A stretch of 64,000 nucleotides of DNA from Eublepharis macularius (GCF_028583425.1 NC_072800.1:8321001-8385000); one strand, 5' to 3'. Counted from the stretch's first letter, positions 46,111 to 56,349 are shown. Notes: generated by a model not told the origin, from the letters alone. Translations and numbers: made by a program.

Positions 46111-48077
46111 AGCAAGTTATCCCAATCTTTAAGAAAGGGAATAAGGATGACCCAGGAAACTACAGGCCAGTCAGTCTGACTTCTGTTGCTGGGAAGATAT
46201 TAGAACAGATTTTAAAGGGATCAATCTGTAAGCATCTGAAGGACCGCTCAGTGATCCGGGGAAGTCAGCATGGTTTTGTTCCTAACAGATCTTGCCAAAT
46301 CAACCTGGTTTTCTTCTTTGATCGAGTGACCAGCTTACTGGATCGGGGGAACTCTGTTGACGTGGTTTATCTAGATTTCAGTAAAGCTTTTGATAAGGTC
46401 CCCCATGACATTCTGATGGGCAAACTGGAAGACTGTGTGGACTGGACTATAGGACAGTTTGGTGGATAGGGAACTGGTTAGAGGACCGCAACCAAAGAGT
46501 GGTGGTCAATGGTGTTTCATAAGATTGGCGGGAGGTGTCCAGTGGGGTGCTGCAGGGCTCAGTTTGGGGCCCGGTACTTTTCAATATTTTTATCAATGAT
46601 CTGGATGAAAGAGTGGAAGGGCTGCTCATTAAATTTGCTGATGATACCAAATTGGGAGGAGTAGCAAACATCCACGAAGATAGAATTAAAATTCAACAAG
46701 ACCTGAATACTCTGGAGAAGTGGGCAGCTGCGAATAGGATGCAATTCAACAAAGACAAGTGCACAGCATTACATCTGGGCCACAAAAATGGGAAGCACAA
46801 ATACTGGATGGGGGATACACTTCTTGTCAGTAGTATATGTGAAAGGGATCTTGGGGTAAGAGTGGACTGTAAACTAAATATGAGCAGTCAGTGTGATGAG
46901 GTGGCAAAAAAGGCTAATTCAATCTTGGGTTGTATCAAAGGGGCCATAGCACTGAAATTGCAGGTCATAGCCCCTCTCTATACTGCCTTGGTCAGGCTGT
47001 ACCTGGAGTATTGTGTGCCGTTCTGGAGGACTCACTTCAAAAAGGATGTGGACAAAATCGAGAGGTTGCAGATTAAAGCGACAAGGATGATCAGGGGTCT
47101 GGAGACTGAGCCCTATGAGAAAAGGCTGAGGGCCTTGGGAATGTTTAGTTTGGAGAAGAGGAGATTGAGGGGGGGCATGATTACTCTCTTTAAATATTTG
47201 AAAGGCTGTCATTTGGAGGAAGGCAAGGCGCTGTTCCAGTTGGCAGCAGAGGGTAGGACCCAAAGCAATGGGCTTAAATTACATGCACAAAGGTACTGGC
47301 TGGACATTAGAGCCGAAACAGACGAGACAAGTTCCCTCAATTCAACCTGGGTTGAATTGCCTCAAGGTTTGACGCGAAATGTAGGCATTTCTCCTTCCTG
47401 TCGCTCAGAGGAGGAGGGGGGAGGAGGAGGCGTCCTCTCGTGCGGCCGCCACCGTTCCCAAGCGCGACTGACTCGAGGAGCCTGGAAAGTGGTGGGGGGA
47501 TGCTCTTAGGCTGGGGCACGGCGGCGGTGGCGCTCTTGCTGCTGCTGCTCGCCACCGCCGCCGCCTCTCTCGCCGCTGGAGAAGGAAGCCGAGAGGAAGG
47601 AGGACGAGAGGAAGAGGCTGGGGCGGGGTGGGCAGGGGCGGCTGTAGCAAGAGCGCCGCCGCCGCCACACCCCAGCCTAAGAGCATCCCCCCGCCACTTT
47701 CCAGGCTCCTCGAGTCCCTCGCACTTGGGAATGGCGGCGGCCGGGTGAGAGGAGCCCTCCTCCTCCTCTGAGCGACGGGAAAGAGAAATGTCTACATTTC
47801 CCGTCAAACCTTGAGGCAATTCAACCCAGGTTGAATTGCCAGGTTGAATTGAGGGAACTCGTCTCATCTGTTTCGGCTCTTAGGAAGAACTTTTTCATGG
47901 TCAGAGTAGTTCAAAAGTGGAATCAGCTGCCTAGGGAGGTGGTGAGCTCCCCCTCACTGGCAGTTTTCAAGAAGAGGCTGGATGAATATTTTTCAGAGAT
48001 GCTTTAGGCTGATCCTGCACTGGGCAGGGGTTGGACTAGATGGTCTGTATGGCCCCTTCCAACTCTTATGATTCTAT
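46111..48077 (+). mobile_element. CR1 LINE, 5'-truncated, 3' end complete
   Basis: Reverse transcriptase sequence is read in two overlapping stretches, 46080-46469 (IPIFKKGNKDDPGNYRPVSL, VYLDFSKAFDKVPHDIL) and 46535-47300 (GSVWGPVLFNIFINDLDE, LIKFADDTKLGGVA), with a frameshift between them near 46440. Here the FADD motif is kept, unlike the CR1 at 22132. The 3' end is CCTTCCAACTCTTATGATTC then TAT. A Harbinger-type hairpin (47310-47879) is inserted near the 3' end of the coding part, between GGACATTA and TTAGGAAGAAC. Confidence 0.9.
47310..47879. mobile_element. Palindromic PIF/Harbinger-type MITE, TSD TTA
   Basis: A 570-bp element with ends GAGCCGAAACAGACGAGAC and, on the minus strand, GAGCCGAAACAGATGAGAC. 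The 3-bp target duplication TTA (47307-47309 and 47880-47882) fits the TWA target of PIF/Harbinger elements, and the uninterrupted CR1 sequence confirms it. The arms stay inverted almost to the centre (AATTCAACCTGGGTTGAATT, GGAGCCTGGAAAGTGG, GATGCTCTTAGGCTGGGG), so the strand could fold into one long hairpin. GC-rich, no transposase. Confidence 0.85.
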
Positions 48078-48344
48078 ATGGATCTAGTAGCTCCTTAAAG
48101 ATCAAATAGATTTCCAGGGCATGAGCTTTCGAGAGTTGTATCTGACAAAGGGAGATGTATCTGATGAAGGAAGCTTTGACTCTCGAAAGCTCATACTCTG
48201 GAAATCTAGTTGGTCTTTAAGGTGCTACTGGACCCATATCTTGCTCAGTCAATGAAGAAAGCTTTTCCCAGCTTTTTTGAGATCGCCAGATTTGTGGCGA
48301 CTGTCTATGCTTTCCACAAGGGTAGGAGTGAGATTTATTTTATC

Positions 48345-48800
48345 AGTTTACTTAATTTATATCCCAGCTTCCTCCCCAATGGGGACCCCAAGTGACTTAC
48401 AACTTTCTAACAACATCATTTGATTTATATACTGCCCTTCAGGACAACTTAACAGCCACTCAGAGCAGTTTACAAAGTGTGTTATTATTATCCTTACAAC
48501 AATCACTCTGTGAGGTGGGTGGAGCTGAGAGAGCTCCAAGAGTGCTGTGACTGATCCAAGGTCACCCAGCTGGCTTCAAGTGGAGGAGTGGAGAATCAAT
48601 CCCGGTTCTCCAGATTAGAGTCCTGCCACTCTTAACCACTACACCAAACTGGCTCTCTTCTTCATTTCATTCTCACAATAACTCTGTGAGGTAGGTTAAG
48701 CTGGAAGTGAGTGATGGACCCAAGGTCACCCAGCAAGCTCCCATGGCAGAGTGGGGATTCAAAGTTGGACCTCCCAGATCCTAGGCCAATGGTCTACCTT
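48345..48800 (-). repeat. tRNA-derived SINE split by another SINE
   Basis: The tail (48345-48412; TATATCCCAGCTTCCTCCCC) and the body plus head (48656-48800; CTCTGTGAGGTAGGTTAAGC, AGTGGGGATTCAAAG) are the two parts of one minus-strand SINE. Confidence 0.65.
48413..48655 (-). repeat. tRNA-derived SINE nested in a SINE
   Basis: A complete minus-strand copy: tail TTTATATACTGCCCTTCAGG, body CACTCTGTGAGGTGGGTGG and CCAAGGTCACCCAGCTGGC, and tRNA-like head, which on the minus strand reads CAGTTTGGTGTAGTGGTTAA with B box GGGATTGATTCTC. CATTT occurs at both junctions. Confidence 0.75.
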
Positions 48801-49049
48801 AAGGCCTCTTCCGAGGTTAAACTGATGTGACACATTGCATCCTGGAGTGGTGATTACAGATCCCAACTTTCTGTGAGGGGTTAGGGTTAGGGGGGGCCAT
48901 CCTTGCTCTGTTTTCCAGGTGCAAATGACTTTTACAGATGTCATGAGCATAGTATACAGAAGCAAACTCAAAACCCAGCATACAAATCCAGGAACACCCC
49001 AAAATGAAGCCTGCTGAGGTCTCTCTGTTTTGTCTGTTATTAATTTCAG

Positions 49050-49120
49050 CATATAGTCTCTTTGTTGTTGTAAGCTTTTGAGTCCCTTCAGGGAGAAAGG
49101 TGGGATACAAGTACTTAATT
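49050..49120 (+). mobile_element. L2-type 3' tail fragment
   Basis: TTTTGAGTCCCTTCAGGGAG and AAAGGTGGGATACAAGTAC with an AATTAAATAAGC tail resemble the L2 endings elsewhere. Confidence 0.45.
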
Positions 49121-49416
49121 AAATAAGCAAAGAAGAATCTGTCTTTTGGGGCAACTCTCACATGGGATGGAGGCTCTCACACACCGGGACATAGGATCAG
49201 ATCAGTGCTCATGGTCTAAAAAAGGAAAGCTAACTAATAGAGAAAGAATTAACAGAACTTCCACAAGAAATCTGGAAACTTTTAAGATTACCCTAGCTAC
49301 CCATTAAATAACCATCATAAGGGTAAGTTTTAAACCAAGGGTGAGTGGATACATGTCACATATTTTATTTCCCTTTGCTCGTTTTACTTAATCATTGTGC
49401 AACAGTATGCTTTTTT

Positions 49417-49494
49417 CTTTTTGTAACCAATGACTATGTATACAATAAAGATAACTTGTTTGTTTTGTAACCCATAGTCATTGGTTACAAAAAG
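49417..49494. repeat. Perfect 22-bp inverted repeat
   Basis: The arm TTTTTGTAACCAATGACTAT (within 49417-49438) is exactly mirrored at 49473-49494, with a 34-bp loop. AAAGATAACTTG also occurs as a direct repeat in the loop and right flank. Confidence 0.7.
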
Positions 49495-49564
49495 ATAACT
49501 TGATTTCATTATCAGAAGCTCCTGATTGCATCTACTCCCTCCTCCCCTCCTCCTATATATCTGA

Positions 49565-49718
49565 TCAGTTTCTTCTTACCCTCCATACATCTGACGAAGA
49601 GAACTGTGATTCTCGAAAGCTTATGCTACAGTAAAGTTGGTTAGTCTTAAAGGTGCTACTGGACTCTTTTCTATTTTGCTACTACAGACTAACACGACTA
49701 ACTCCTCTGGATCTATCA
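49565..49718. repeat. Half copy of the long-hairpin repeat
   Basis: CATCTGACGAAGAGAACTGT, GATTCTCGAAAGCTTATGC, TAAAGGTGCTACTGGACTC and TACAGACTAACACGACTAAC are the right arm of the family at 46062. Confidence 0.65.
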
Positions 49719-50065
49719 TTTTTTCTTGAGACCTCAGCCAGCCGAGTCAATTTCACATCCTCCCCTTGGTAAAAGTAGTTGTTTACAGGGTCTGTTTCAC
49801 CACTTGTTTGAAGTCCTCACTGAGGAATAATCCAAAGCAAATTCATGGGACTATGAGAAATAGAATGATCCAATGAAGCCTCAATTCAAACCCATTACAT
49901 GTTGGCAAAATCAGTCCCAGGGCAGGAATAATAAAAGATCTGCTCCACAAGATGGCTGTGTTGATAAAAGACACAAGCATTTCAGAGCACTCTGAATGCT
50001 CAGCCGAATCCTCTCTCTCCCATTTTGCTAGTCTTCTACTGATTTTTGATGCAGCTGACTTGCAA
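49719..50065. other. Unannotated sequence
   Basis: No recognisable gene or repeat. Confidence 0.3.
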
Positions 50066-50135
50066 GCCATAGGTCAGGGGTGCAGCACATGCTTTGCATT
50101 CAGAAAGTCCCTGATTCATTTCCAGGCATCTCTAG
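50066..50135 (+). repeat. tRNA-Ala-like SINE head or tRNA pseudogene
   Basis: GGGGTGCAGCACATGCTTTG, CATTCAGAAAGTCCCTGATT and CATTTCCAGGCATCTCTAG follow the layout of tRNA-Ala (A box, TGC-type anticodon loop, T arm). The A and B boxes are decayed and no 3' body is recognised. Confidence 0.45.
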
Positions 50136-50139
50136 TTCT

Positions 50140-51015
50140 AGAATACTTGCTACCAGTGCAGAGAGCCCCAACCATGAGGCCCCAACCATGAGGATAAAAT
50201 ACATCCCAGGTGTTTTCTTGTCATGTGTATGGCAGCCTATATAATGCACTCTGGAAAGCTTTGATCATTTGCTAGAATGAGAATGTAAATCTGAAGTCCT
50301 CATGTTGTGTAATAAAGGTGTGTTAATCATTCCAGAATCGTAGCAACCTTGGAGAACAGTGGCCCATCCTTCTTCAAGTTCTCTAAACACAGAGCAGCTA
50401 CCACACTAGCACTTTCACTCTCACAGCAGGGGCCAAATCACACTTAATACAACACTGCTCACAACCCAGCACCTGGTGTTCCATATCATGTTAAGAGCTG
50501 TTCCAGAATGCTTCCTCATTTGGAATAGTCAATGTAGTCTGCCACAAGCTATGACTGTAACAACAGTTAATATTTTATTGTTATTGCTCTCTTTAAGGCA
50601 ATAACCATGGAATTCTGGGGAAAGGAATTCTGATTTAACCCTAAGCATGACAATGTGTTCCGACTTCACTGAGTGGTTGTGATATCCTTGAAGAAGAAAT
50701 CTCCCCACCTGGAAATCAACATGAGATTTTAAAGAATCTGCTCCTTAAAAAGATGTCTTCTCAAAATACATATAAAGTGCTTGATTCCTCAATAAACCAA
50801 CACAGCTAGAGCTTTTTGTCCTCTTGTTGCTATACTTTGTGGCACAACAGCTAGCCCTCTCACTCCATTTTTGAGGTAAACATGAAGGAGGCACAAGTGA
50901 AGGAACCACAGCTGATTATGGCTAGAGGATAAACAGGCCTTTGCACCCTGCTTGAGGGTTTGTTTCTTCATTGAGCATGTTTCCTCCAAAGAACTCAGGG
51001 TAGCATACATCATTC
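50140..51015. other. Unannotated sequence
   Basis: No recognisable gene or repeat. Confidence 0.3.
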
Positions 51016-51019
51016 TCTG

Positions 51020-51150
51020 CACTTCCATTTTATCCTCACGTGAAGTAGGTTAGGTTGACTAGCCCAAGGTCACCTAGCAAGTTGCATGGCAGAGTGAAGA
51101 TCTGATCCAGTATCTTCCAGATCCTGGACTGACACACCAACCGCTAGGCA
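51020..51150 (-). repeat. tRNA-derived SINE fragment
   Basis: GTGAAGTAGGTTAGGTTGAC, CCCAAGGTCACCTAGCAAG and CATGGCAGAGTGAAGATCTG: the body of the family described at 48413, decayed. Confidence 0.55.
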
Positions 51151-51689
51151 CTGGGCTAGCTGCTGTTTGGAACAGAATTCTGGACTGGAAGAAGCAGTCC
51201 TCTCCAGGGTTAGCAGCACATTCAGATCACAGCATACAGGTGATCAGCCAATTCAGGGTTGGCAGTACAGCCAAGACCCACTGACTTCCACTCACATCAC
51301 CCAAAACCAGACCAAACCATAAGAGGAAAAAAATCATATTGTTTCCTGCCCTGTTTGGACTCTCACAGTGTTTTGGACACCACACGAGTTCATGTGTGGC
51401 ATCTAAACCATACAGGTTTCCCTGGTGCAAACTGTCCACCTCCTCCCTCTGCATCATGCTGTTGTTGCCAAAGCCCAGAATGGAACAGGGGAGGGTTGAA
51501 AGGAAGACCCTCCTGCTACACTCCTTCTCTAGAGAATTAGGCCCACAGCCAGAAGCTTTTTCTTCCAGGAGCAAATGGATCCAGTCAAGGATCCAATGAG
51601 ATATAACAAAGCAGGGCACTCATATTTATAAACCATGTAGTAAGAAATGTTTCAGGTTTTTATTGTATGTGCTTATCCAAAATATTTAC
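51151..51689. other. Unannotated sequence
   Basis: No recognisable gene; overlapping open frames at 51227-51619 on both strands carry no family motif. Confidence 0.3.
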
Positions 51690-51900
51690 CATATATTTAC
51701 CATCCCCTTTTCTCCAATGAGCTCAGGTCAGCTTACATGGATTGCCCCTCCTCTGTCTCACTACCTTAACCTTTGGCGTGTCATTAGGCTGGCAGCAGCT
51801 GGCCCAGGGTCATTCAGTGAGTCTTGTGGCTGAGTGGAATGCAATTCTGGGTCTCTCCCACTTCTAGATCAAGCCACTAAGCACTATACTGGCTTTCTGC
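51690..51900 (-). repeat. tRNA-derived SINE
   Basis: Tail CATCCCCTTTTCTCCAATGA, body GGCCCAGGGTCATTCAGTG and head CAAGCCACTAAGCACTATAC then TGGC on the plus strand, i.e. a minus-strand copy. Confidence 0.55.
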
Positions 51901-51984
51901 TTTCATATACTCGATGCTTATGTAGAGAGAGCAATAGCTTGTTCTCACAGAAGACAGGAAAAAAACTAAACCAGTCCGTATGTA

Positions 51985-52200
51985 TGCACAGTGCAGTCAA
52001 GTTGTAGACAACTTATGATGACACCTGCTGGGATTTTCAAGGCAAGAGACAAATAGAGGAGGTTTGCCATTGCCTGCCTCTGCATAGCAACCCTGGATTT
52101 CTTCGGTGGTCTCCCATTGAAGTACTAACCAGCATTGGTCCTGCTTGGCTTCTGACATCTGATGAGATCTGGCTAGCTTGGGCCATCCAATGTTGGCGAG
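51985..52200 (-). repeat. 5S rRNA-derived SINE with BovB-like tail
   Basis: GGTGGTCTCCCATTGAAGTA, CTAACCAGCATTGGTCCTGC and TTGGCTTCTGACATCTGATG are the reverse complement of the middle of 5S rRNA. The plus-strand left end GTGCAGTCAAGTTGTAGACA then ACTTATGATGACACC matches the BovB 3' end at 30718 (GCCGTCAAGTCGCTTCCGAC). Confidence 0.85.
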
Positions 52201-52727
52201 CTGGCAAGCAACACATACATGAAATCTGTTTGCAGCAGTTACAGTGTAAACCATCCACATAGACCTTGGAGTGAATACAATGGTGCTTATCTGCACGATG
52301 CCTCATTAGCCCCATTCCCCAGTGAATGCACATACAATTCATGTACAGCATACGCTTGGCTTTTCCCTATGTGTGCATTGAGTAATGTTCAAGTTTCATT
52401 CAACGTATGTACAGCTGAAGGTGAGATTTAAACCCTGCATTTATCCAGGCACTAGTCCCCAGATTCTTTTGTAAAATTAAGGTTTTGTGGCTCTTTCTTA
52501 TTTACATGTTCACTGTCACATGTGAACAGGCCCATTACTAAAACAAGAGGCTGTGGCCTTTTTCCCCTTTGAGAATATAAAAAGAACTCCCCTACTGGAT
52601 CAAACCAGTGGTCTGCACAGCCAGATGAAGCTTTAAAGCTCACTCCTTGTTTTGTTCTGTCGCTGCTGAGAGATCGTCAGGGCCTGTGGCTGAAGCAGGT
52701 CCTTCTCTAGCAGCTCCCCAGCTGTTA
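52201..52727. other. Unannotated sequence
   Basis: No recognisable gene or repeat. Confidence 0.3.
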
Positions 52728-52940
52728 TAGGGCTGCCAACCTCCAGGTGGTGGCTGGAGATCTCCCGGAATTACAAGTGGTCTCCAGGCCAAAGAGATCA
52801 GTTCCCCTGGAGAAAACCGCTGCGTTGGACGGTGCACTCCATGGCATTATCCCCTGCTGAGACCCCTCCTCAAATCCTGCTCTTTCCAGGCTTCACCCCC
52901 AAATCTCCAGGAATTTATCAACCTGCAGCTTGCAACCCTA
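52728..52940. mobile_element. MITE, TIR TAGGGYTGCCAACCTCCAGG
   Basis: Left end TAGGGCTGCCAACCTCCAGG, right end GCAGCTTGCAACCCTA, inner words GGCTGGAGATCTCCCGGAAT and AGATCAGTTCCCCTGGAGAA. A second copy lies at 53688-53907 in the same orientation. No coding sequence; the two copies bracket the CpG island at 53.0-53.6 kb. Confidence 0.75.
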
Positions 52941-52999
52941 CGTGCTGGGCAGGCTAAGCTTGCTGCTGCCCACTGCACAAGGCCGGCTCCCTGCAGCCA

Positions 53000-53610
53000 C
53001 TAGGGCTCTGCCTCGGCTTCGGAAGTAACAATCAGACCCTCCTCTGTCCCGGGCACCTTCAGTCCCCTTCAGCGCCGCAGAGCAAGAGCCGGGCAGGTCA
53101 CGTGCCCCTGCATCTACCCTCCCTCCTGGGCGGGGCTCCTGAGGAGGCGAAGGAGGCGCTCGCGCTGCCTCAATGGCGGCCTCGACCACCGCCGTCTTCC
53201 CACCGGCGCTTTCCCTGCCCGGCGCCCCCGGGACGGGCGCTGGAGCCGCGTCGGCTCGAAGTAAGAAGCGCCCCTCAAGCCCGGGCAACGGCAGCGCCGC
53301 CAAGAAGAGGCGGACGGCAGCCCCGAGCGGAGGCGTCGCGGGACTCGGCTCTCAGGTAGGCGCCCAGGGTGGCTGCGCGCCTGCGCTGGGGGAAGGGGCG
53401 GGCCAAGCACCAGCCCCTGTGGGGAAGCGCGCGCATGCGTGCTGAGGAGCGGTCCTCCGTTCCCCTCAGCCTCGAGCAAGGGCCTGAAAAAGCCTCGAGG
53501 CGGGTTCGGTTCTCAGGCGCTGTCTTTAGGAAGCCCGCGGGGCTTAATGGGCTAGAGTCTCTCGGCAAGAAAAGTTCTGCGAGGCGGGGGTCCTCCTAGC
53601 GTGTCACGTC
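53000..53610. promoter_or_regulatory. CpG island, likely promoter
   Basis: GC-rich, CpG-dense. It contains an ETS-type CGGAAGTAAC at about 53020 and an E-box in GGTCACGTGCCC at about 53096, upstream of an ATG at 53173. The call is inference from composition and motifs. Confidence 0.6.
53173..53353 (+). CDS. Candidate first coding exon, unidentified gene
   Basis: An ATG with G at +4 (CTCAATGGCGGCC) opens a frame reading MAASTTAVFPPALSLPGAPG at the N-terminus. It continues through a basic, nuclear-signal-like region with SKKRPSS and AKKRR, and reaches GLGSQ, where TCTCAG|GTAGGC gives a plausible splice donor after 53353 or so. The frame stays open to 53445 but changes character after the donor. 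About 60 residues would be encoded. I do not recognise the protein. Its setting in a CpG island downstream of ETS and E-box motifs supports a gene start; later exons are not visible in the window, so the gene would run to the right through LINE-rich sequence. Confidence 0.4.
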
Positions 53611-53687
53611 TGAATGGCCGGCTCTTTCGCGACGCAGCCTACAGGACGCTTTTCACAACACTACTGTGGGAGTCAAGCTCTGCGTTC

Positions 53688-53907
53688 GGGATGTTGCCAA
53701 CCTACAGGTGGTGGATGCAGATCTCCCGGAATTTCAGTTGATCTCCAGGTGACAAAGATCAATTCCCCTGGAGAAAATGGCTACCTTGGAAGATAGACTC
53801 TATGCCGTTATACCCCACTGAGGCTCCTTCCCTTCCCAAACCCTACTCTCTCCAGGCTCCACCTCCAAATTCTCCAGGAATTTCCCTACCCAGAGCTGGC
53901 AACCCTA
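53688..53907. mobile_element. MITE, second copy of the GGTTGCCAACCT family
   Basis: Left end TGTTGCCAACCTACAGGTGG, right end CAGAGCTGGCAACCCTA. Flanks GCTCTGCGTTC and GCTTCGCGTTC differ at two of eleven bases and probably contain the target duplication. Confidence 0.75.
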
Positions 53908-53984
53908 GCTTCGCGTTCAAACGTTGCAGCCGGTGTGTGGTTTATAAGGCGCCCGGGCAGCATTTGAAGGGTCATGGGATACTC

Positions 53985-54300
53985 CTTAAACTAAGTAAAG
54001 AGTCCACTAGCACCAAGTTTATTGTAGCGTAAGTTTTTGAGAAGGGTTCTCGAAACTAATATGGCTAACTCCTCTGGATCCTTAAACTAAGAGAGATCAA
54101 GATGGGCAGCCATGTTAGTCTGTCTGTAGCAGTAGAAAAGAGCAAGAGTTGCACCTCTAAGGCTTACAAAAATAGTGGTAGGGTAGGAGCTTTTGTGGTA
54201 TCTGAAGAAGTGAGCTGTGGCTCACAAAAGCTCCTATTCTGCCACAAATTTTGTAAGCCTTAGAGGTGCTACAGGACTCTTGCCTTGTCTACTGCTCTTT
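53985..54300. repeat. Two copies of the long-hairpin repeat
   Basis: A partial copy (53985-54085; GAGTCCACTAGCACCAAGTT, TGGCTAACTCCTCTGGATCC) is followed by a complete palindromic copy (54090-54300; TGCACCTCTAAGGCTTACAA mirrored by TTGTAAGCCTTAGAGGTGCT around GAAGTGAGCTGTGG). Confidence 0.65.
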
Positions 54301-54309
54301 GAACTAAGA

Positions 54310-56345
54310 GTGCTGAAGCAAGAAGTTTTAATTTATTGGTTATTGTTGCTGAGCTTCTGAAATCGCATATAAACTGGTGGGCTCCGGTCTTAGCAAATCT
54401 GTTCTCATACATAGATGCCTCAGCTCAATTTCCTAAGGATTGGGGCTTGGCCACAATTGTTCCCATATTTAAAAAGGGTAACCCCTCTGATCCGTCAAAT
54501 TATAGGCCAATTAGTCTTTTGAATGTGATCTGTAAGTTATACACGAAACATCTCTGTTTAAAACTGTGTGAATGGTTAGACCAACATAATCTACTCGAGA
54601 TTGAACAGGCCGGTTTTACACCTGGTCGCTCCACTATTGACCACTGCTTGGTGTTAGATTATTTTATTTATAAATATGTGAAACGCTGGAAGAAGACACT
54701 GTATGGGGCCTTTGTGGATCTCAAGGCAGCCTTTGATTCTGTGTCTAGGGGAAGGCTCTGGGTTAAATTGGCTGACTTGAGCATCAATAAAAGGCTATTA
54801 TTTTTATTAATTAAGTTACATGAAAATAATAGCCTTTAGATAAGACTTACACAGGACGGCAGACTCTCAAAAAGAATTCCAGTCCAAAAAGGGGTCAGAC
54901 AAGGTTGTCTACTGGCCCCGTTCCTATTTAACATCTATGTCAATTCTCTAATCACATGCTTTCATACAACGGACACTCATGCCCCTGTGTTCTCTAGTGG
55001 CAGAAAAGTTCCAATTTTAATGTATGCTGATGATGCTGTTCTTTTATCTCAGACCAAAGTTGGCTTGAAGCGAGCTTTAGAAAAATTTAATGATCAATGT
55101 AACATTGAATTGTTAACAATTAATTTCTCTAAAACCAAAATTGTTCGTTTTGGCAGCTCATTTAGGAAATATATCTGGAATATGAAAGGAAATGTCATAG
55201 ATCAAATTAAGAACTTTCAGTATTTAGGCATAACTTTTTCCTATAATGCCAAATTCTCAGCACATCTGACCTCATCAGCCACTTCAGCAGAGAGAAGTGC
55301 AAATGCCATCCTTAAATTGTTTAGAAGAAAAGGCGCTGGCTTTCTCCCTATGGCCTTAAAAACTTACCAGGCAAAATCTTTGGCCCAACTTTTGTATGGC
55401 TCACAAATTGGACTCTCTGCCAATCTTAAGATTCTTGAAACAGTCCAATCAAAATTTCTTAGATCTCTATTTGGTGCTCCCAAGAGTACATCTAATGTAA
55501 TACTTAGACAAGAGGCAGGATTACCCAGAGTTGAATTAAAAGTATGGGAACAGGCAATATTCCTCTGGCTGAAAATTCATTATAATCCAAAGGGAATGAT
55601 AACTCATCTCCTAGCTGCGAACCCTTATCCACCTTGGTTCACACAAATCTTTAACAATATCAAGCAAATTGGCCTAAATCCTGAAGATCTTTTTAATGGA
55701 ACCCTGAATATGGCAAAAACAGCTATTACTCAGAGGCTTCTTGATATTGAACTTCAAAATGAAGAAGCTTTACTTCCCAAGAACTTCAGGTGCTTAAAAT
55801 CTTGGCCTAATTTTTCAGCCGCCCCATATTTATCCAGTATTACCCATGAGTCCTACAGATGGGCATTTTCTAGAGCCCGGTTTGAGGCATTGCCTTCAGC
55901 TGTATTGTACGGCAAATTCTGGCAGATACCAATGCATGAGCGCTTATGTCCATGCATGGACAATATGGTGGAATCGGTTACTCACATACTTTTATTCTGT
56001 GAATTTTATTGTGAAGAACGGTCTCGCCTCATACTACCTCTTTTGTCTAAATTTATCCCTTTGCAATCCTATTTGGAATTTAGACCAGAAGTTCTGCGCA
56101 AATTTCTTTTAGAAGATTCTCAGAGCTCAGTAACCTATGCTGTGGCCAAATTCTGCTCTTTAGCTATCAGAAAACGTAAACTTCTCTTAGTGAAAAAAAC
56201 ATTATAATTTTTTTTCTATTTTCATTATTGTTATTCCATTTTCACCCTTATCCCTTTATGCCTGTGGTTTTCCTGTATTGATTTATTGCTTGTAATCGTA
56301 TTGTTTTATATTGCTGGCTTTTGCTGTAATAAATTGGATTTGGAT
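54310..56345 (+). mobile_element. 5'-truncated non-LTR retrotransposon, Jockey/R4-like RT
   Basis: One reading frame from about 54336 to 56207 with a single in-frame stop (TAG at 54837-54839). Reverse transcriptase motifs in order: VPIFKKGNPSDPSNYRPISL, EQAGFTPGRSTIDHCLVLDY, AFVDLKAAFDSVSRGRLW, GVRQGCLLAPFLFNIYVNSL and MYADDAVLLSQ (catalytic ADD). A C-terminal cysteine-histidine segment (CPCMDNMVESVTHILLFC) follows. The catalytic core is intact in sequence. The 3' end has a TTGGATTTGGATTTG tail near 56332. I cannot place the clade: R4, Vingi and other Jockey-like groups are possible. It differs from the CR1, L1, L2 and BovB copies in the window. Upstream coding (endonuclease) is missing. Confidence 0.8.
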
Positions 56346-56349
56346 TTGT

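Larger units (their letters stand above)
46062..48250. repeat. Long-hairpin repeat split by a CR1
   Basis: The left piece (46062-46110) GTTGGTCTGCAGTAGAAGAG and the right piece (48081-48250) with CATGAGCTTTCGAGAGTTGT and its complement CTCTCGAAAGCTCATACTCT, then TAAGGTGCTACTGG and ATCTTGCTC, form one palindromic element. The CR1 interrupts it, with ATATG at both junctions (46106-46110 and 48076-48080). Confidence 0.65.

Noticed and set aside
47337-47867. 176-codon proline- and alanine-rich frame
   Set aside because: It lies within the palindromic Harbinger-type element, with shadows on the other strand.
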